From contig NC_134031.1 in assembly GCF_964204645.1 (NCBI RefSeq), positions 14,684,307-14,748,306 of the forward strand: 64,000 bases of DNA, in the 5' to 3' direction. The number at the start of each line of letters is the position of its first letter. The stretch's first letter is position 1. The DNA comes from Tubulanus polymorphus. Taxonomy: Eukaryota; Nemertea; Palaeonemertea; Tubulaniformes; Tubulanidae. Under the pieces are notes generated by a model. The model did not search any database and was not told where the DNA came from. It worked only from the letters and a program-made list of their open reading frames with translations. Shown here piece by piece: positions 33,701 to 41,719 of the stretch. The translations under genes and the position numbers were made by a program.

Positions 33701-35907
33701 TTTCACAAAAAAGTTAACCTCAAATTGCTGGTGTAATTGCCATTGGTTACTTTATATTCTCAATGACGAGGACAACAATTCAAACTTAACCGATTTAGGC
33801 TTAAACTGTTTTCTTGAAACTGGCCCCTTTTAGGTTTGTTTGCAATTTTCCAGAAGCGAGTTTGAGCTGAAAGATCGAACTCACCTAATCGATATAGTTC
33901 GATCGAAAATCAATACTATTCCCGATGACGTCATACTGAAGGGTCACGGCTACGATGAAACAAGATGGCGTCGATTCAAGCAGCAGCAAGTCAAGTCGGC
34001 CATTTTGAATAATCACAGTTACATAGCAACGCGTCAGCAGAATATTAATATTCCGCGAATGTAAGTGTATCATTTTCTCGTGCAATTTAAAAAAAAAATA
34101 TTTTTGGCAAATTATTGCTGAGTTTATTAAAATTTTACCGTGCTAGAACTGGTTTGGGGCGTTGTTGCTATGATACGTTGTTTATTGTTAAGTGAATACT
34201 CAACAATAAATAACACGTATCGTAGCAACCAGATTGTCCAACCAGATTGTATCATGGGAGGTTCTTTGTTCAGCGTCTAATCGCTAGTTACTTTAAATAG
34301 TTACTTTAAAAAGAAAGTCATAAAAGCAGTTGTGTCTTTCCGAATCGCTGTTCAGATTTCTCGGGAAACGTAGGATTGAATCGGCTAAAGCTAGTTGCAG
34401 TTCAACGGCGCACATGCTCGCCGAGTTAACCTCGCCCTCGACGCGCAGTAGATCATCTTTAGAATTCATAACAACAGCCACAACAGACACCAGCGAAAAA
34501 ATAGGTAGGGTACTCTACAAAATACAATGTAGTGTGAACATTTTCCGGCTCAAGTATAAAATATGGAAAAGTAGTCCAATGGCCTTTTTACCTGACGTAT
34601 CAATACGCACAATGCTGACCGAAGATCTGCAAATCTTAACATTCCCGACACACCGGTACTCCCGACATACCGGCACTCCCAACTTTCCGACATACCGGCA
34701 GTCCCGACATGCCGGCAATCCGACATACCGGCAATCCCGACAATCCGACATAACGGCGATCCGACATACCAGCACTCCCGACATGTCGACACAACCGGTA
34801 CTCCCGACATACCGGCACGACCGACAGAATGTCGGAATGTCAGGATTGTCGGGAATGTCGGATTGTCGGAATGTTGCGATTGTCCGGTATGTCGAATTTC
34901 CGGTATGTCGGGATTGCCGATGTTATAATTCAAATACAGAACTATGAACCGAATCACTCATTCATTTCATCTTAAGCTTTCGCAATGAGGCACTTTACCA
35001 TATTTCATACTTGATCCCATTTTCCCGTTTACTGTAAAAACGATGGTGACCAGTCACCACATCTGACTGGTCACCAGTCACCACCCCTGGATGGTCACTA
35101 GTCACCACACCTGAATGTTCACTAGTCACCACATCTGACTGGTCACCACACCTGACTGATCACCACAGCTATCTAGGCCACCACACTGACCTGACTAACT
35201 TCCAACCTGCGCCAATCAACAAGAATTAGGTGGTCTAGTGGTTAGGATAGTGGCCTAGCAAGCAAGAAGCCCTGGTTCAGATCCGGAGAGGCTTGGGTTA
35301 GGGTTGTTGTTTTCTGGGCTGGCAAGGCTTATCCTGAACACATTTTGTTCGCATACAAGAGATCCAGGGTGTGGCTTCTGGAAGGGTAACGGTAGTTATT
35401 ACCTAGTATTGGAATTAATTTTTATGATAGCTTTGGAAAGAGGAATTATCGGCGGCTAACGTCCTCTGTATACAAGCGAACCATTTTTCACAACAGGAAA
35501 TATATGTAAATGATATGTTAATGATGATGTATAATATGCACGTCATTTTTTCCTGAAGAACACCTGGCTCATATCCCAGCATCGATTAGAAATGACGGGG
35601 ATCGAAGAAAACTGTTCATCGAAATCGTAAAACAGTATAACAAGGTTTGCGTCACTTGCAAATTAGCACCACTCATATCTAGATCTATTTTGGTCGTGCA
35701 TTCAACGGTTCATTCCGGTAATATTTTCAATTGTCTCCGTAGATACAGCGAAACAAGAATTTACCTTGTGAACGTGAAGAACAGCGTCACCTGACGGAAA
35801 ATACAGTAATGAGGATAATAATGATGACAATTAGTTGCTCAAAGGGGCTTTACAATTTTTACATCTTAAAACTAAAACTAACTTGTAGGTTTTCTATCTG
35901 GCGTTGA
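24008..35907 (+). CDS. Tandem cyclic-nucleotide-binding-domain protein (CNBD2/CNBD1-like), whole spliced gene
   Basis: Eight coding exons: 24008-24745, 25933-26002, 27239-27319, 27793-27886, 33854-34060, 34356-34504, 35559-35644 and 35743-35907. They give about 529 residues, and every junction keeps frame (phases 0,1,1,2,2,1,0). An AATAAA follows at 36061. The protein has an N-terminal basic, helical region (1-85) and a first CNB-like beta-roll at about 95-205, with YLICGVVEVTYD and GEYLGLIS. A second, more canonical CNB domain at about 222-345 has LVVKQGEISEYIYFIINGRC and later GGCFAEECVL. A disordered Ser/Thr-rich tail follows. Such CNBD proteins are cytosolic; mammalian CNBD2 is linked to sperm function. 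In the second domain the phosphate-binding cassette reads NSSPSECSII where cAMP-binding domains have PRAAT, so the key Arg is absent and classical cNMP binding is doubtful. The family assignment is by motif only; the CNBD2 versus CNBD1 choice is uncertain. Terminal exons are less certain than exons 1-6. Confidence 0.75.
24835..25400. repeat. Intron 1 minisatellite, GATTCCTATAA units
   Basis: About 560 bp of degenerate 10-12 bp units such as AAGATTCCTATAAGATCCCT. It lies wholly within intron 1 of the cyclic-nucleotide-binding gene. Confidence 0.95.
25823..25905. repeat. Two copies of the TAGACTGGTCTTAAG family repeat
   Basis: TAGACTGGTCTTAAGTTGTT, then AGATTGGCTATAGAAC, twice in tandem. This is the inverse orientation of the array at 1-190. 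Confidence 0.8.
25933..26002 (+). CDS. CNBD gene exon 2
   Basis: Acceptor CTTTTCAG at 25925-25932. The exon encodes EIPANKLVVKQGEISEYIYF then IIN, the first strands of the second CNB domain (VxKQGExSxYIYFIxxG). Donor G|GTATGC at 26002/26003, phase 1. Confidence 0.85.
26003..27238. other. CNBD gene intron 2
   Basis: AT-rich intron. A segment at 26685-26725 (CAATTCTTTATTGATCCTCA) resembles the antisense 3' end of a LINE/SINE also seen at 15095-15120. No exon is seen inside. Confidence 0.5.
27239..27319 (+). CDS. CNBD gene exon 3
   Basis: Acceptor TATTTCAG at 27231-27238. Encodes RCQRYRRVKITEFKEQILFE then LDTLEAG, the middle strands of the second CNB domain. Donor G|GTGCGA at 27319/27320, phase 1. 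Confidence 0.8.
27793..27886 (+). CDS. CNBD gene exon 4
   Basis: Acceptor CATTCAG at 27786-27792. Encodes GGCFAEECVLNSSPSECSII then TKQPTTLYQLN, the phosphate-binding-cassette region. The Gly-x-Phe-x-Glu of the family is present (GCFAE) but the usual Arg is replaced by a neutral/acidic stretch (SPSEC). Donor AG|GTATAT at 27886/27887, phase 2. Confidence 0.85.
28907..29407 (-). pseudogene. BEL/Pao integrase fragment
   Basis: A 166-codon frame with LLEDMTADEFLKSFERMINR, the GKP-TMWSDNAKSF motif of the integrase core, and a C-terminal part typical of Pao integrases (FWTRWYREYLAEL, then NLKVGDVVLVAEDN and WKMGRVVEVYPG). The region between the core and the C-terminal part is shortened, so an internal deletion has occurred. 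Confidence 0.85.
29429..29850 (-). pseudogene. BEL/Pao RNase H-like region
   Basis: On the minus strand from about 29850: GWDDSLPVELHEEW, then a stop just before LHGFGDASEKAYAACVYIHS, then VALLCSKTRVSPMKEKRTIP and ELELLAAL. These are standard landmarks of the Pao post-RT/RNase H region. The internal TAG at about 29703 disables it. Confidence 0.85.
29876..30523 (-). pseudogene. BEL/Pao reverse-transcriptase remnant
   Basis: Contains KVRPVFDGSAKGPGVSINAT at the start and the catalytic TYVDDVLSGEDEISEASD block. The roughly 80 residues normally between them are mostly missing, with unrelated residues at the junction. The downstream SGGFPWKKFSSNKPEAL segment is intact. Confidence 0.88.
31605..32202 (-). 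pseudogene. BEL/Pao gag remnant
   Basis: Two consecutive minus-strand frames. The right one has AYYQNCEAANDDDQVKLAIV and the left one has FDLWKNLIESEFQKPGYTEA and ILETLEDKYGD, resembling the gag capsid region of Pao elements. They are separated by a frameshift and a stop. Confidence 0.65.
32272..33690. other. CNBD gene intron 4, right part
   Basis: No gene. It contains two near repeats of TTTTTCAGAATGGTTCCATA-type sequence at 32519-32595 (a short ~58-bp duplication) and otherwise unique AT-rich DNA. Confidence 0.4.
33691..33827. mobile_element. MITE, GGGCCCAGTTTCAC family, copy 2
   Basis: The left end GGGCCCAGTTTCACAAAAAA is imperfectly inverted at the right as TTTTCTTGAAACTGGCCCC. More diverged and slightly longer than the copy at 23757-23865. 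It sits 26 bp before a coding exon. Confidence 0.75.
33854..34060 (+). CDS. CNBD gene exon 5
   Basis: Acceptor TTTTCCAG at 33846-33853. Encodes SEFELKDRTHLIDIVRSKIN, then PDDVILKGHGYDETRWRRFK and QQQVKSAILNN. It begins with the C-helix that closes the second CNB domain and continues into a basic helical region. Donor AT|GTAAGT at 34060/34061, phase 2. Confidence 0.85.
34356..34504 (+). CDS. CNBD gene exon 6
   Basis: Acceptor CTGTTCAG at 34348-34355. Encodes FLGKRRIESAKASCSSTAHM, then LAELTSPSTRSRSSLEFITT and ATTDTSEKI, a low-complexity Ser/Thr tail with RSRSS-type kinase sites. Donor G|GTAGGG at 34504/34505, phase 1. An alternative is that the gene ends by readthrough here (stop a few hundred bp on). 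Confidence 0.7.
34637..34915. repeat. Minisatellite CCCGACATACCGGCA, in two inverted blocks
   Basis: Units of about 16-18 bp (CGACATACCGGCACTCCC) run in one orientation from 34637 to about 34820 and in the opposite orientation (GTCGGGAATGTCGGATTG) from about 34825 to 34915. The two blocks could form a cruciform. Located in intron 6 of the CNBD gene. All long frames here are repeat artefacts. Confidence 0.9.
35040..35195. repeat. CACCACACCTGACTGGT degenerate tandem array
   Basis: About seven units of 18-25 bp such as TGACTGGTCACCAGTCACCA. The same unit, inverted, forms the longer array at 62860-63200. Confidence 0.85.
35229..35410 (+). mobile_element. tRNA-derived SINE (plus)
   Basis: The head GGTGGTCTAGTGGTTAGGAT is an excellent Pol III A-box region like that of tRNA-Glu/Asp, and GGTTCAGATCC at 35275-35285 is a B box. 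The rest does not fold as a tRNA. The body continues for about 100 bp without a clear tail. Confidence 0.65.
35559..35644 (+). CDS. CNBD gene exon 7 (probable)
   Basis: Acceptor TTTTTTCCTGAAG at 35546-35558. Encodes HLAHIPASIRNDGDRRKLFI then EIVKQYNK. Donor AAG|GTTTGC at 35644/35645, phase 0. A second in-frame acceptor (TATCCCAG) would start it at 35580. Confidence 0.55.
35743..35907 (+). CDS. CNBD gene exon 8 (possible terminal exon)
   Basis: Acceptor CTCCGTAG at 35735-35742 keeps phase 0. Encodes IQRNKNLPCEREEQRHLTEN and runs on to TGA at 35905-35907; the last ~30 residues look low-complexity and may not be real coding. AATAAA at 36061-36066 is a plausible poly(A) signal. Confidence 0.4.
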   Translation: MQRNKNLPCEREEQRHLTENTVMRIIMMTISCSKGLYNFYILKLKLTCRFSIWR

Positions 35908-36060
35908 TGTTGCTCAAAAAGTTGGTTCAACTCGTTCTCCCAACATCCACTCGTCCGTAAAATATGTAGTCCTTACTTAACACTAATAACCTACTCACTC
36001 ATCTATTAAGATAACATTTATCAAGAAAATTAGAAATTGTAAAAAGCATAAAAAACTGCA

Positions 36061-36066
36061 AATAAA
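36061..36066 (+). terminator. Candidate poly(A) signal
   Basis: AATAAA 154 bp after the last in-frame stop of the CNBD gene model, followed by a GTTCTATTGATT T-rich stretch. Confidence 0.35.
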
Positions 36067-36214
36067 GTTCTATTGATTCCGGATACTCAAAAGTGTACCT
36101 TAAAATCCGTTAGAAACATGTGCTTTTGAATGAGATGAATAATGATTTAGGTTGACTTATCGAGAATACAGACATCATAAACTAAGACAATTATCAGCTG
36201 GTTTGATCAATATT

Positions 36215-36243
36215 AATGGACTTTCGCTTTAGCGAAGTCCATT
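36215..36243. repeat. Perfect hairpin AATGGACTT...AAGTCCATT
   Basis: AATGGACTT-TCGCT then TT then AGCGA-AGTCCATT: about 13 bp arms and a 2-nt loop. A shorter related word (GCTTTAGCGAAAC) is at 51286-51298. Could be a remnant MITE centre. From 36244 to 37316 I see no gene. Confidence 0.7.
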
Positions 36244-37316
36244 TTGAAATCGCATATGAAACTTTCTTCCTTTGGTACAAAATAACATCCCAACGAGGTT
36301 TAGTTTCTCTTCAGAACTTTCAAAACATTCAATGTAGTAATAAAATCTCTAACCCTATTGAATTTCATCGGAATCCGTTGCTTATTTGATAATTTAGTCA
36401 TTTATTGTTGTCGGAACTACATTTCGTTTCGGAAGAACACATGCCCTTTTACGTATATTCATGCTTCACACACGTGCGCGGCACATATACTCGCTGCTAG
36501 GTGAGTAGTATTGATCTGCGCATGTATACGAAAAGCACGCCTCGTGTGGCCTAGTAAAAGTTTTGTTGGAAACTGCAAATGATTCGATTGACCAGGTTTC
36601 GTCGTGGCCGACCGTGTAAAGCAGTGAATTTTATAGAAGGGCAGTAAATTTGGGAAAGGGGGAAGTGAATCTTGGGAATTGTTCAATTTACGAAAATAAA
36701 TTGTTTAACGTTAACCAACTTCGTCCACAGTGTCTGAAATAAATGAAATCGTCACACCATGAGCGTGGAGTGTATATTTGAGTCAGTCAAATCACCACCA
36801 TGTATATTCATGTCGAATCGTCATGCAGTTGTGTGTGATGGAGATCATATCAATAGACAGATTTTCATGAAAACTTCTGGATTCAATCAAGAGGGACATC
36901 TTAGGCTTTTTTGATTACTTGGAGCATGGATTCTCTGAAATTCTGCCAAAAACTTCATGCCGAAGATAGGCATGCGTTTCCATTCATTATTTGAGAAAAG
37001 AAACTTTTTCCTTGATATTCCGTCATTATTTTCTATTTGATTGTCCGTAAACAGTCAATTTTCTACCATCATTTGAATTCGATCCAATAGTTATCACTCT
37101 TTTTCATTTGTTCTTCTTAAATCTCTACAGTACCATGTTCAATTTTGATGCTGACTAAACATACGTCACTCATATACATTTTGGGAAAGTCCATATTGAG
37201 AATTCGTTTCTTGTTTCTTGTTTCTATCCTCATCCAATCCAGAGATAAGAAGGAAATAAGAAAATTTAACCAGGAAAAAATTAGGCAGAAAAAATTAAAC
37301 AATGCGGACCAAGTGA

Positions 37317-37701
37317 ATACTCGAAAACACATCCCTCCACGGCAGGGATTCGAACCTGATGGCATCGCTACAATCAGCCAAGGCACGAACCCCCGCCACA
37401 CTAGACCCAGTGCGCTGGTACAAGCGCAGCTTTGCCTCACGAGAACTCGCGGCACAATCAGATTGCTCGTTGTATAATCGCTGAGTTAAATTCCACGGAA
37501 GAACTATAAATGGTAAAACCCGGGCTAAAATGAAACGGGATATCTGATTGGCTGATAATGACATCATCTGCGCGTGACATCACAAGCTGCGCGTGTATCT
37601 GCGCACTCGGTCTTGTATGGCAGGGTTTCGTACCGTGGCAATATTGATGCCACCAGGTTCGAATCCCTGCCTGGGACGATGTCAAAACACGGCGCCTGGA
37701 A
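37317..37701. mobile_element. Head-to-head tRNA-derived SINE pair, copy B (complete)
   Basis: The minus-strand head on the left and plus-strand head on the right each have GGTTCGAATCCCTGCC as B box and share GCGCACT(C/G)GGTCT and GATGCCA(T/C)CAGGTTCGAA. The outer ends are inverted copies of each other, so the whole behaves like a long terminal inverted repeat element of about 385 bp. The central ~130 bp (TATAAATGGTAAAACCCGGG, TATCTGATTGGCTGATAATG) is also present in copy A at 7.5-7.74 kb. Confidence 0.8.
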
Positions 37702-37734
37702 ACTGTAAAAAGGCATTTGTTTGTTATTCTCCCC

Positions 37735-37865
37735 TCACACCTGACGATGATCTCTAGGGAGAGTTCGAAACGTCGCGTATTCTGATTTTAGATCTTGATC
37801 AATACAATTCGGTTATCAATCTTTTAATTTCTGTATGTAGCGGGTTTTAAGATTATTAAGCTGGC
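37735..37865 (+). repeat. Dispersed element 3' part with CTGACGA...CGAAACGTC motif
   Basis: CACACCTGACGATGATCTCT, then AGGGAGAGTTCGAAACGTCG and GATTTTAGATCTTGATCAAT, ending TAGCGGGTTTTAAG. It parallels the minus-strand copy at 21296-21440. Confidence 0.55.
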
Positions 37866-37924
37866 CCAATTTGCAACTAGTAATGGTACCTTGAATGCAA
37901 TTTCAATTGCATTATTATGGCACC

Positions 37925-38105
37925 AAGGATCCAATTCCACAGTTCCTAGTTAAGATTTCACTCCGAGATTCAACTCCTTGACAAAAAATGAACTCATTTT
38001 AACTCGAGTTAACTCTAACTCACCACAATGTGGAACTAGATCCCGAGTGTGGAGTTAACTCTGACCTACCCAACTGTGTTACTGGATCCTGAGTTGATTT
38101 TAACC
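37925..38105. mobile_element. Foldback repeat, GGATCCAATTCCACAGTT family
   Basis: Left GATCCAATTCCACAGTTCCT, right inverse ACTCACCACAATGTGGAACT, with TTTAACTCGAGTTAACTC in the centre; a partial further copy follows to 38105. No gene is seen from 38106 to 39050; a family repeat (TTAATAGACTGGTCTTAAAT) is at 38733-38765. Confidence 0.65.
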
Positions 38106-39059
38106 GACTTTTGAGCAACTGACCACAGATGATCTAAAATTTAACTGGGTTGAAAATAGAATTCAATGGTTTTGAAGTTTTTTGCACGTGATTACGAGGA
38201 CAACAGTTTCTGTTTGTTTTCTGAGAAATTCCTTTTTTTCTTCATTTAAAAGCATAAGTGCGGACCGGAAGTTGACGCTCGGGATATACACAATCGCTTT
38301 AAAGCGGACAGACTAAGTATCGCCCGAGCCCGATGGAAATTCGCATCTGATAGCGTCGATTATAACATAATGTTACTGGTTAGTAGCTTCTACACTCTCT
38401 TTATATGGGATTAAAAGAAAAATCCGTTTCTGAATTTTATGATAGAATTTGGAAAATTTGTTTTAAAATCTCTTTTTCGAAAATATTTATTCTTTGATCT
38501 TCTATCTAGCAATCGAACAATGTGATGTGTTCTATTGATACCGGATCCATTTTGAGAAATGCTATAGAAGGAGCAGCAAACATGGCCAAAAGGGTGCAGT
38601 ACCGTAAAGATAATACAAAACCGCCAATAGCGTAAGCATAGGCCCCCCCCCCATCAATGTCGGAAACACAGTCGAGACTCGAGTCCAAAAATAGCCGTAA
38701 ACCTGTAAAAACTAGATTAGCTATAGAAGTTAATTTGACCTTTAATAGACTGGTCTTAAATCTAAGACATGGCGATGTCCAATTGGGCCCTCGACCCAGT
38801 TCGAAAGCTGTGTGAGTTCGAATCGAACGTATCCATCAGTCATTCGAGTGAAGCCTCGCGTTGAAGATCATACAAACCCTGTCCAGGCCTTGATTCTATA
38901 CATGTGTTAGTCTTATCAGAGGAATGTTGCATTGATAATTTCACTGTATGTTTAGATGGCAGACTCCCATTCACGAAGAAAGAGATCGCGCGAAACAGAA
39001 ACTCGCTTTTAATAGATACAGAATGGAAATATTGAGGCGTCGTCTGCGCAGAAACAATG

Positions 39060-39405
39060 ACGATAAACTGCCGATGAATACTACAATCTGATTGGTCGAG
39101 GGACTCCATCCTGCAATCTGATTGGACCAGTCCATCCTGCAATATGGTTAGTCGAGAGACTCCATCATGCAATCTGATTAACCCAAGAACTGTATCCTGC
39201 AATCTGATTGGACCAGTCCATCCTGCATGGTTAGTCGAGAGACTCCATCATACTATCGGATTAACCCAAGAACTGTATCCTGCAATCTCATTGGACCAGT
39301 CCATCCTGCATGGTTAGTCGAGAGACTCCATCATGCTATCGGATTGACCCAAGAACTGTATCCTGCAATCTGATTGGTCGAGGAATTGTATCATGCACAA
39401 TGATT
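39060..39405. repeat. Minisatellite CTGCAATCTGATTGG, nested 20/~115-bp periods
   Basis: Short units CATCCTGCAATCTGATTGGA and CGAGAGACTCCATCATGC alternate. A larger block of about 115 bp (ATGGTTAGTCGAGAGACTCC to CAATCTGATTGGACCAGTCC) is repeated about three times. Confidence 0.9.
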
Positions 39406-39572
39406 GGCAAACAACTAAACCCCAAAAAGCATCAGTTTAACACATGTTTTTTTTATATATTGATGAATTTATTACATAAAATAAAATGTAAAATTGTGTA
39501 TTATATGTGTCCAGTTTTTATAAATCGGAAAATCTTTGTTTTATCAAAATATCAGTTACAAGTTTGCTATAC

Positions 39573-40103
39573 CAGGGCCGGCGGAAGGTATAAACTAATT
39601 GGACTATTAGTGTCCCGTGCACCGAAAATTCTCGAGGTCAAAATTTGCCGGTTCTATAGCCACACATCAAGAAATTGTCATGGCCGCCGTTAGCATTGTG
39701 GCGATTTGTTGGAGAGATACTGGAAGGTAGTTAAAATTAGAAGGTTGATACACTGGATTTAGAAATCTATAGACACAAAACCGGCTTTTTAATATCGTGA
39801 TGAAACAATGTACAAGATTGGGATATGCAAACTTGAAAATATCGTAAACAGGATTATCTTGAGCTGCTATATTATGGAATTACTACATGTTTATAATATC
39901 AGAAATATACCAATAAAACATGTGAAACTATGAAACACATTTACTATCAATATTAACGATGAGAAATAATTGTAAATTACTCAGACTTACTGAATGATAC
40001 CACCAATGAACAAAGTTTTAAGTTTAAGAAATTTTGAAACATCATCGGCAAAATTATTGGTCCGGCCATGGCCGTACTGGCCGTACCGGTTCCGCCGGCC
40101 CTG
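39573..40103. mobile_element. 531-bp MITE, CAGGGCCGGCGGAA ends, TATAC duplication
   Basis: The left end CAGGGCCGGCGGAAGGTA is inverted at the right as GGTTCCGCCGGCCCTG. TATAC flanks both ends (39568-39572 and 40104-40108), a 5-bp target-site duplication. No transposase. It shares the CAG...CTG termini and the 5-bp duplication with the element at 15382-15701. It lies just past the 3' end of the secreted GGRS protein gene. Confidence 0.85.
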
Positions 40104-40210
40104 TATACATGATATAACTCATTTCAGTGTGCGCCGTATTTATGATATCAGATATTTCGTGAACGTTTATGATAATCTCATCTTAAACGTGTCTCTAATA
40201 GCGGAAGTGT

Positions 40211-40663
40211 CTACCAACCACCCCTCCTGCCGCCGCCACTTCGCCCTCCACTCCGACCTCCACTCCTGCCGCCACTTCGACCTCCACTCCTGCCGCCACT
40301 TCGGCCTCCACTCCTGCCGCCACTTCGGCCTCCGCTCCTGCCACCACGGCTGCTGCCGTGACCCGCGCGATCAGTCGCCGTCGATGACGCTTTAGAATCG
40401 GATCCACCGCCATCAGCGCCACCTGACGATTGACTTGAGGCATCTTTACTCCCGTGACCGGCTGATCCGCTTGTGGATTTACTCCCGTCGGACGAGCTAC
40501 TGTGAGTTGCTGAGCCCGTTATCGCACGTTTACGTCTACTTTCGGCCAAAACGGCAGCGCCATCTATCGGTTTTTGTTCACTTTCCCCTCCGTCAATAAG
40601 CAGACTGTAACACACATGCGCAGTGAGAGCCGTCAGGCAAATTACTACCACGAAATTCCTCAT
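40211..40663 (-). CDS. Secreted Gly/Ser/Arg-rich repeat protein (150 aa)
   Basis: ATG at 40663-40661, TAG at 40213-40211. Residues 1-20 (MRNFVVVICLTALTAHVCYS) form a strong signal peptide. A propeptide of about 26 residues ends in RRKR (43-46), a furin-type site. The predicted mature chain (47-150) is Ser/Gly/Lys-rich with no Cys and ends in about nine GGRS repeats (107-141) and GGGRRGGW. The repeats are encoded by a 24-bp DNA minisatellite, so copy number probably varies. GTTTCAG directly before the ATG is a splice acceptor, with a leader exon at about 41574-41685. The family is not recognised. Basic, secreted and repetitive composition would suit an extracellular or shell/cuticle matrix protein or a cationic antimicrobial peptide precursor, but function is inference. 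Confidence 0.8.
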   Translation of the reverse strand: MRNFVVVICLTALTAHVCYSLLIDGGESEQKPIDGAAVLAESRRKRAITGSATHSSSSDGSKSTSGSAGHGSKDASSQSSGGADGGGSDSKASSTATDRAGHGSSRGGRSGGRSGGRSGGRSGGRSGGRSGGRSGGRSGGRSGGGRRGGW

Positions 40664-40739
40664 CTGAAACCATTCAAATTAAATCCAGACGATAAAATAA
40701 AGCATTATTCATATTTTTGAATAAATTGAGTTTGATAAC

Positions 40740-40965
40740 AGGACCCGGTTCCACGGTTCCGAATTAATTTTGACTCATTTTGTTAACTCGCGACTAGGGA
40801 AGAGGATCCAGTTCGACAATTCCGAGTTGATATTTTAATTAAAGCATTGGGAATAAACTAATTTCATCTCGGAGTGAACTAACATACAACTGTGTAACCG
40901 GATCCTATTTTGTTGGATTCTGTTCATGCAAAATAGGATCCAGTTCCACAGTTGCGAATGAGAAT
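40740..40965. repeat. GGATCCAGTTCCACAGTT foldback remnants in 5' UTR intron
   Basis: Several degenerate copies (GGACCCGGTTCCACGGTTCC, GGATCCAGTTCGACAATTCC, AACTGTGTAACCGGATCC, GGATCCAGTTCCACAGTTGC) in both orientations, within the intron of the secreted-protein gene. Confidence 0.7.
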
Positions 40966-41573
40966 TAACTGTTAACTCACGGTAGATCGGTAAGATATAA
41001 CGTTAAGTTCCAGAGGTTGTGAGGTAGAGGGGATTTAATCAACTTTTGAATTGAGCAGATCCGAATACTTTTTGTGTCAAAGACTCGACCGTTGTTGTTA
41101 TCGTATATTATTGGTCTGTGAAAATCGGCCCCTAAAATAGTTAAAACTCAAAGTGAGTCTGATTTTGGTTACTTCGTGTTTTCAATGAGGACATCAAAAT
41201 TAACCATTTTAGCTTGTTCACGGAAGCATGCAGAGGCCCTGATTGAGTTGTAGAAATTACAGTGGTTCCATATCGCACCCTGAACTACTGAAGAACACAC
41301 TGGAATCACTGTTACAATTATTGGGTTACGCTGTTCATCGTCAACTACACTGAAACCCGCGATCATTTTGTACCAAAACAATCAGATTAAAAGTAACGTT
41401 CTTGTACATCGATGAGCAAATGGACTGCAAACAATGTCCGGATTAGACTAGATTCGAGATCAGACTAAAATCCGGATTAAGCCGATCCAGATTAAGTGGA
41501 TTCGACTGTGTACTTGTCTCATATTATTATTTCTGCAAATAAATCAAATCGAATCATAAAACATTAAACATAC

Positions 41574-41686
41574 CTTAAACAGATTGAATAAAGCTCCGTT
41601 CGGCTGATGTATATATTTCACTCGCTATCTGTAATGTTGTGTGTCTGGTCCGGACTGTATTTCACTCGCTGATCCGGAGAATGTGT
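41574..41686 (-). other. Predicted non-coding leader exon of the secreted-protein gene
   Basis: Donor AAG|GTATGT at 41574/41573 on the minus strand. Joined to the acceptor at 40664 it places the ATG immediately after the junction. The 5' end is estimated from the TATA box. Confidence 0.5.
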
Positions 41687-41712
41687 TTACTACAATCAGA
41701 GTCTAATCGAGT

Positions 41713-41719
41713 TTATATA
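41713..41719 (-). promoter_or_regulatory. TATA box of the secreted-protein gene
   Basis: TATATAA on the minus strand inside GGCTTATATAAACTCG, about 30 bp upstream of the estimated start near 41685. Nothing gene-like is seen from 41740 to 43900 apart from the tRNA-like block at 42380. Confidence 0.55.

Noticed and set aside
34515-34957. Cys/Gly/Val/Arg-rich minus-strand frames that look like a cysteine-rich secreted protein
   Set aside because: They are the CGACATACCGGCA minisatellite read in different frames, inside an intron of a gene on the other strand.
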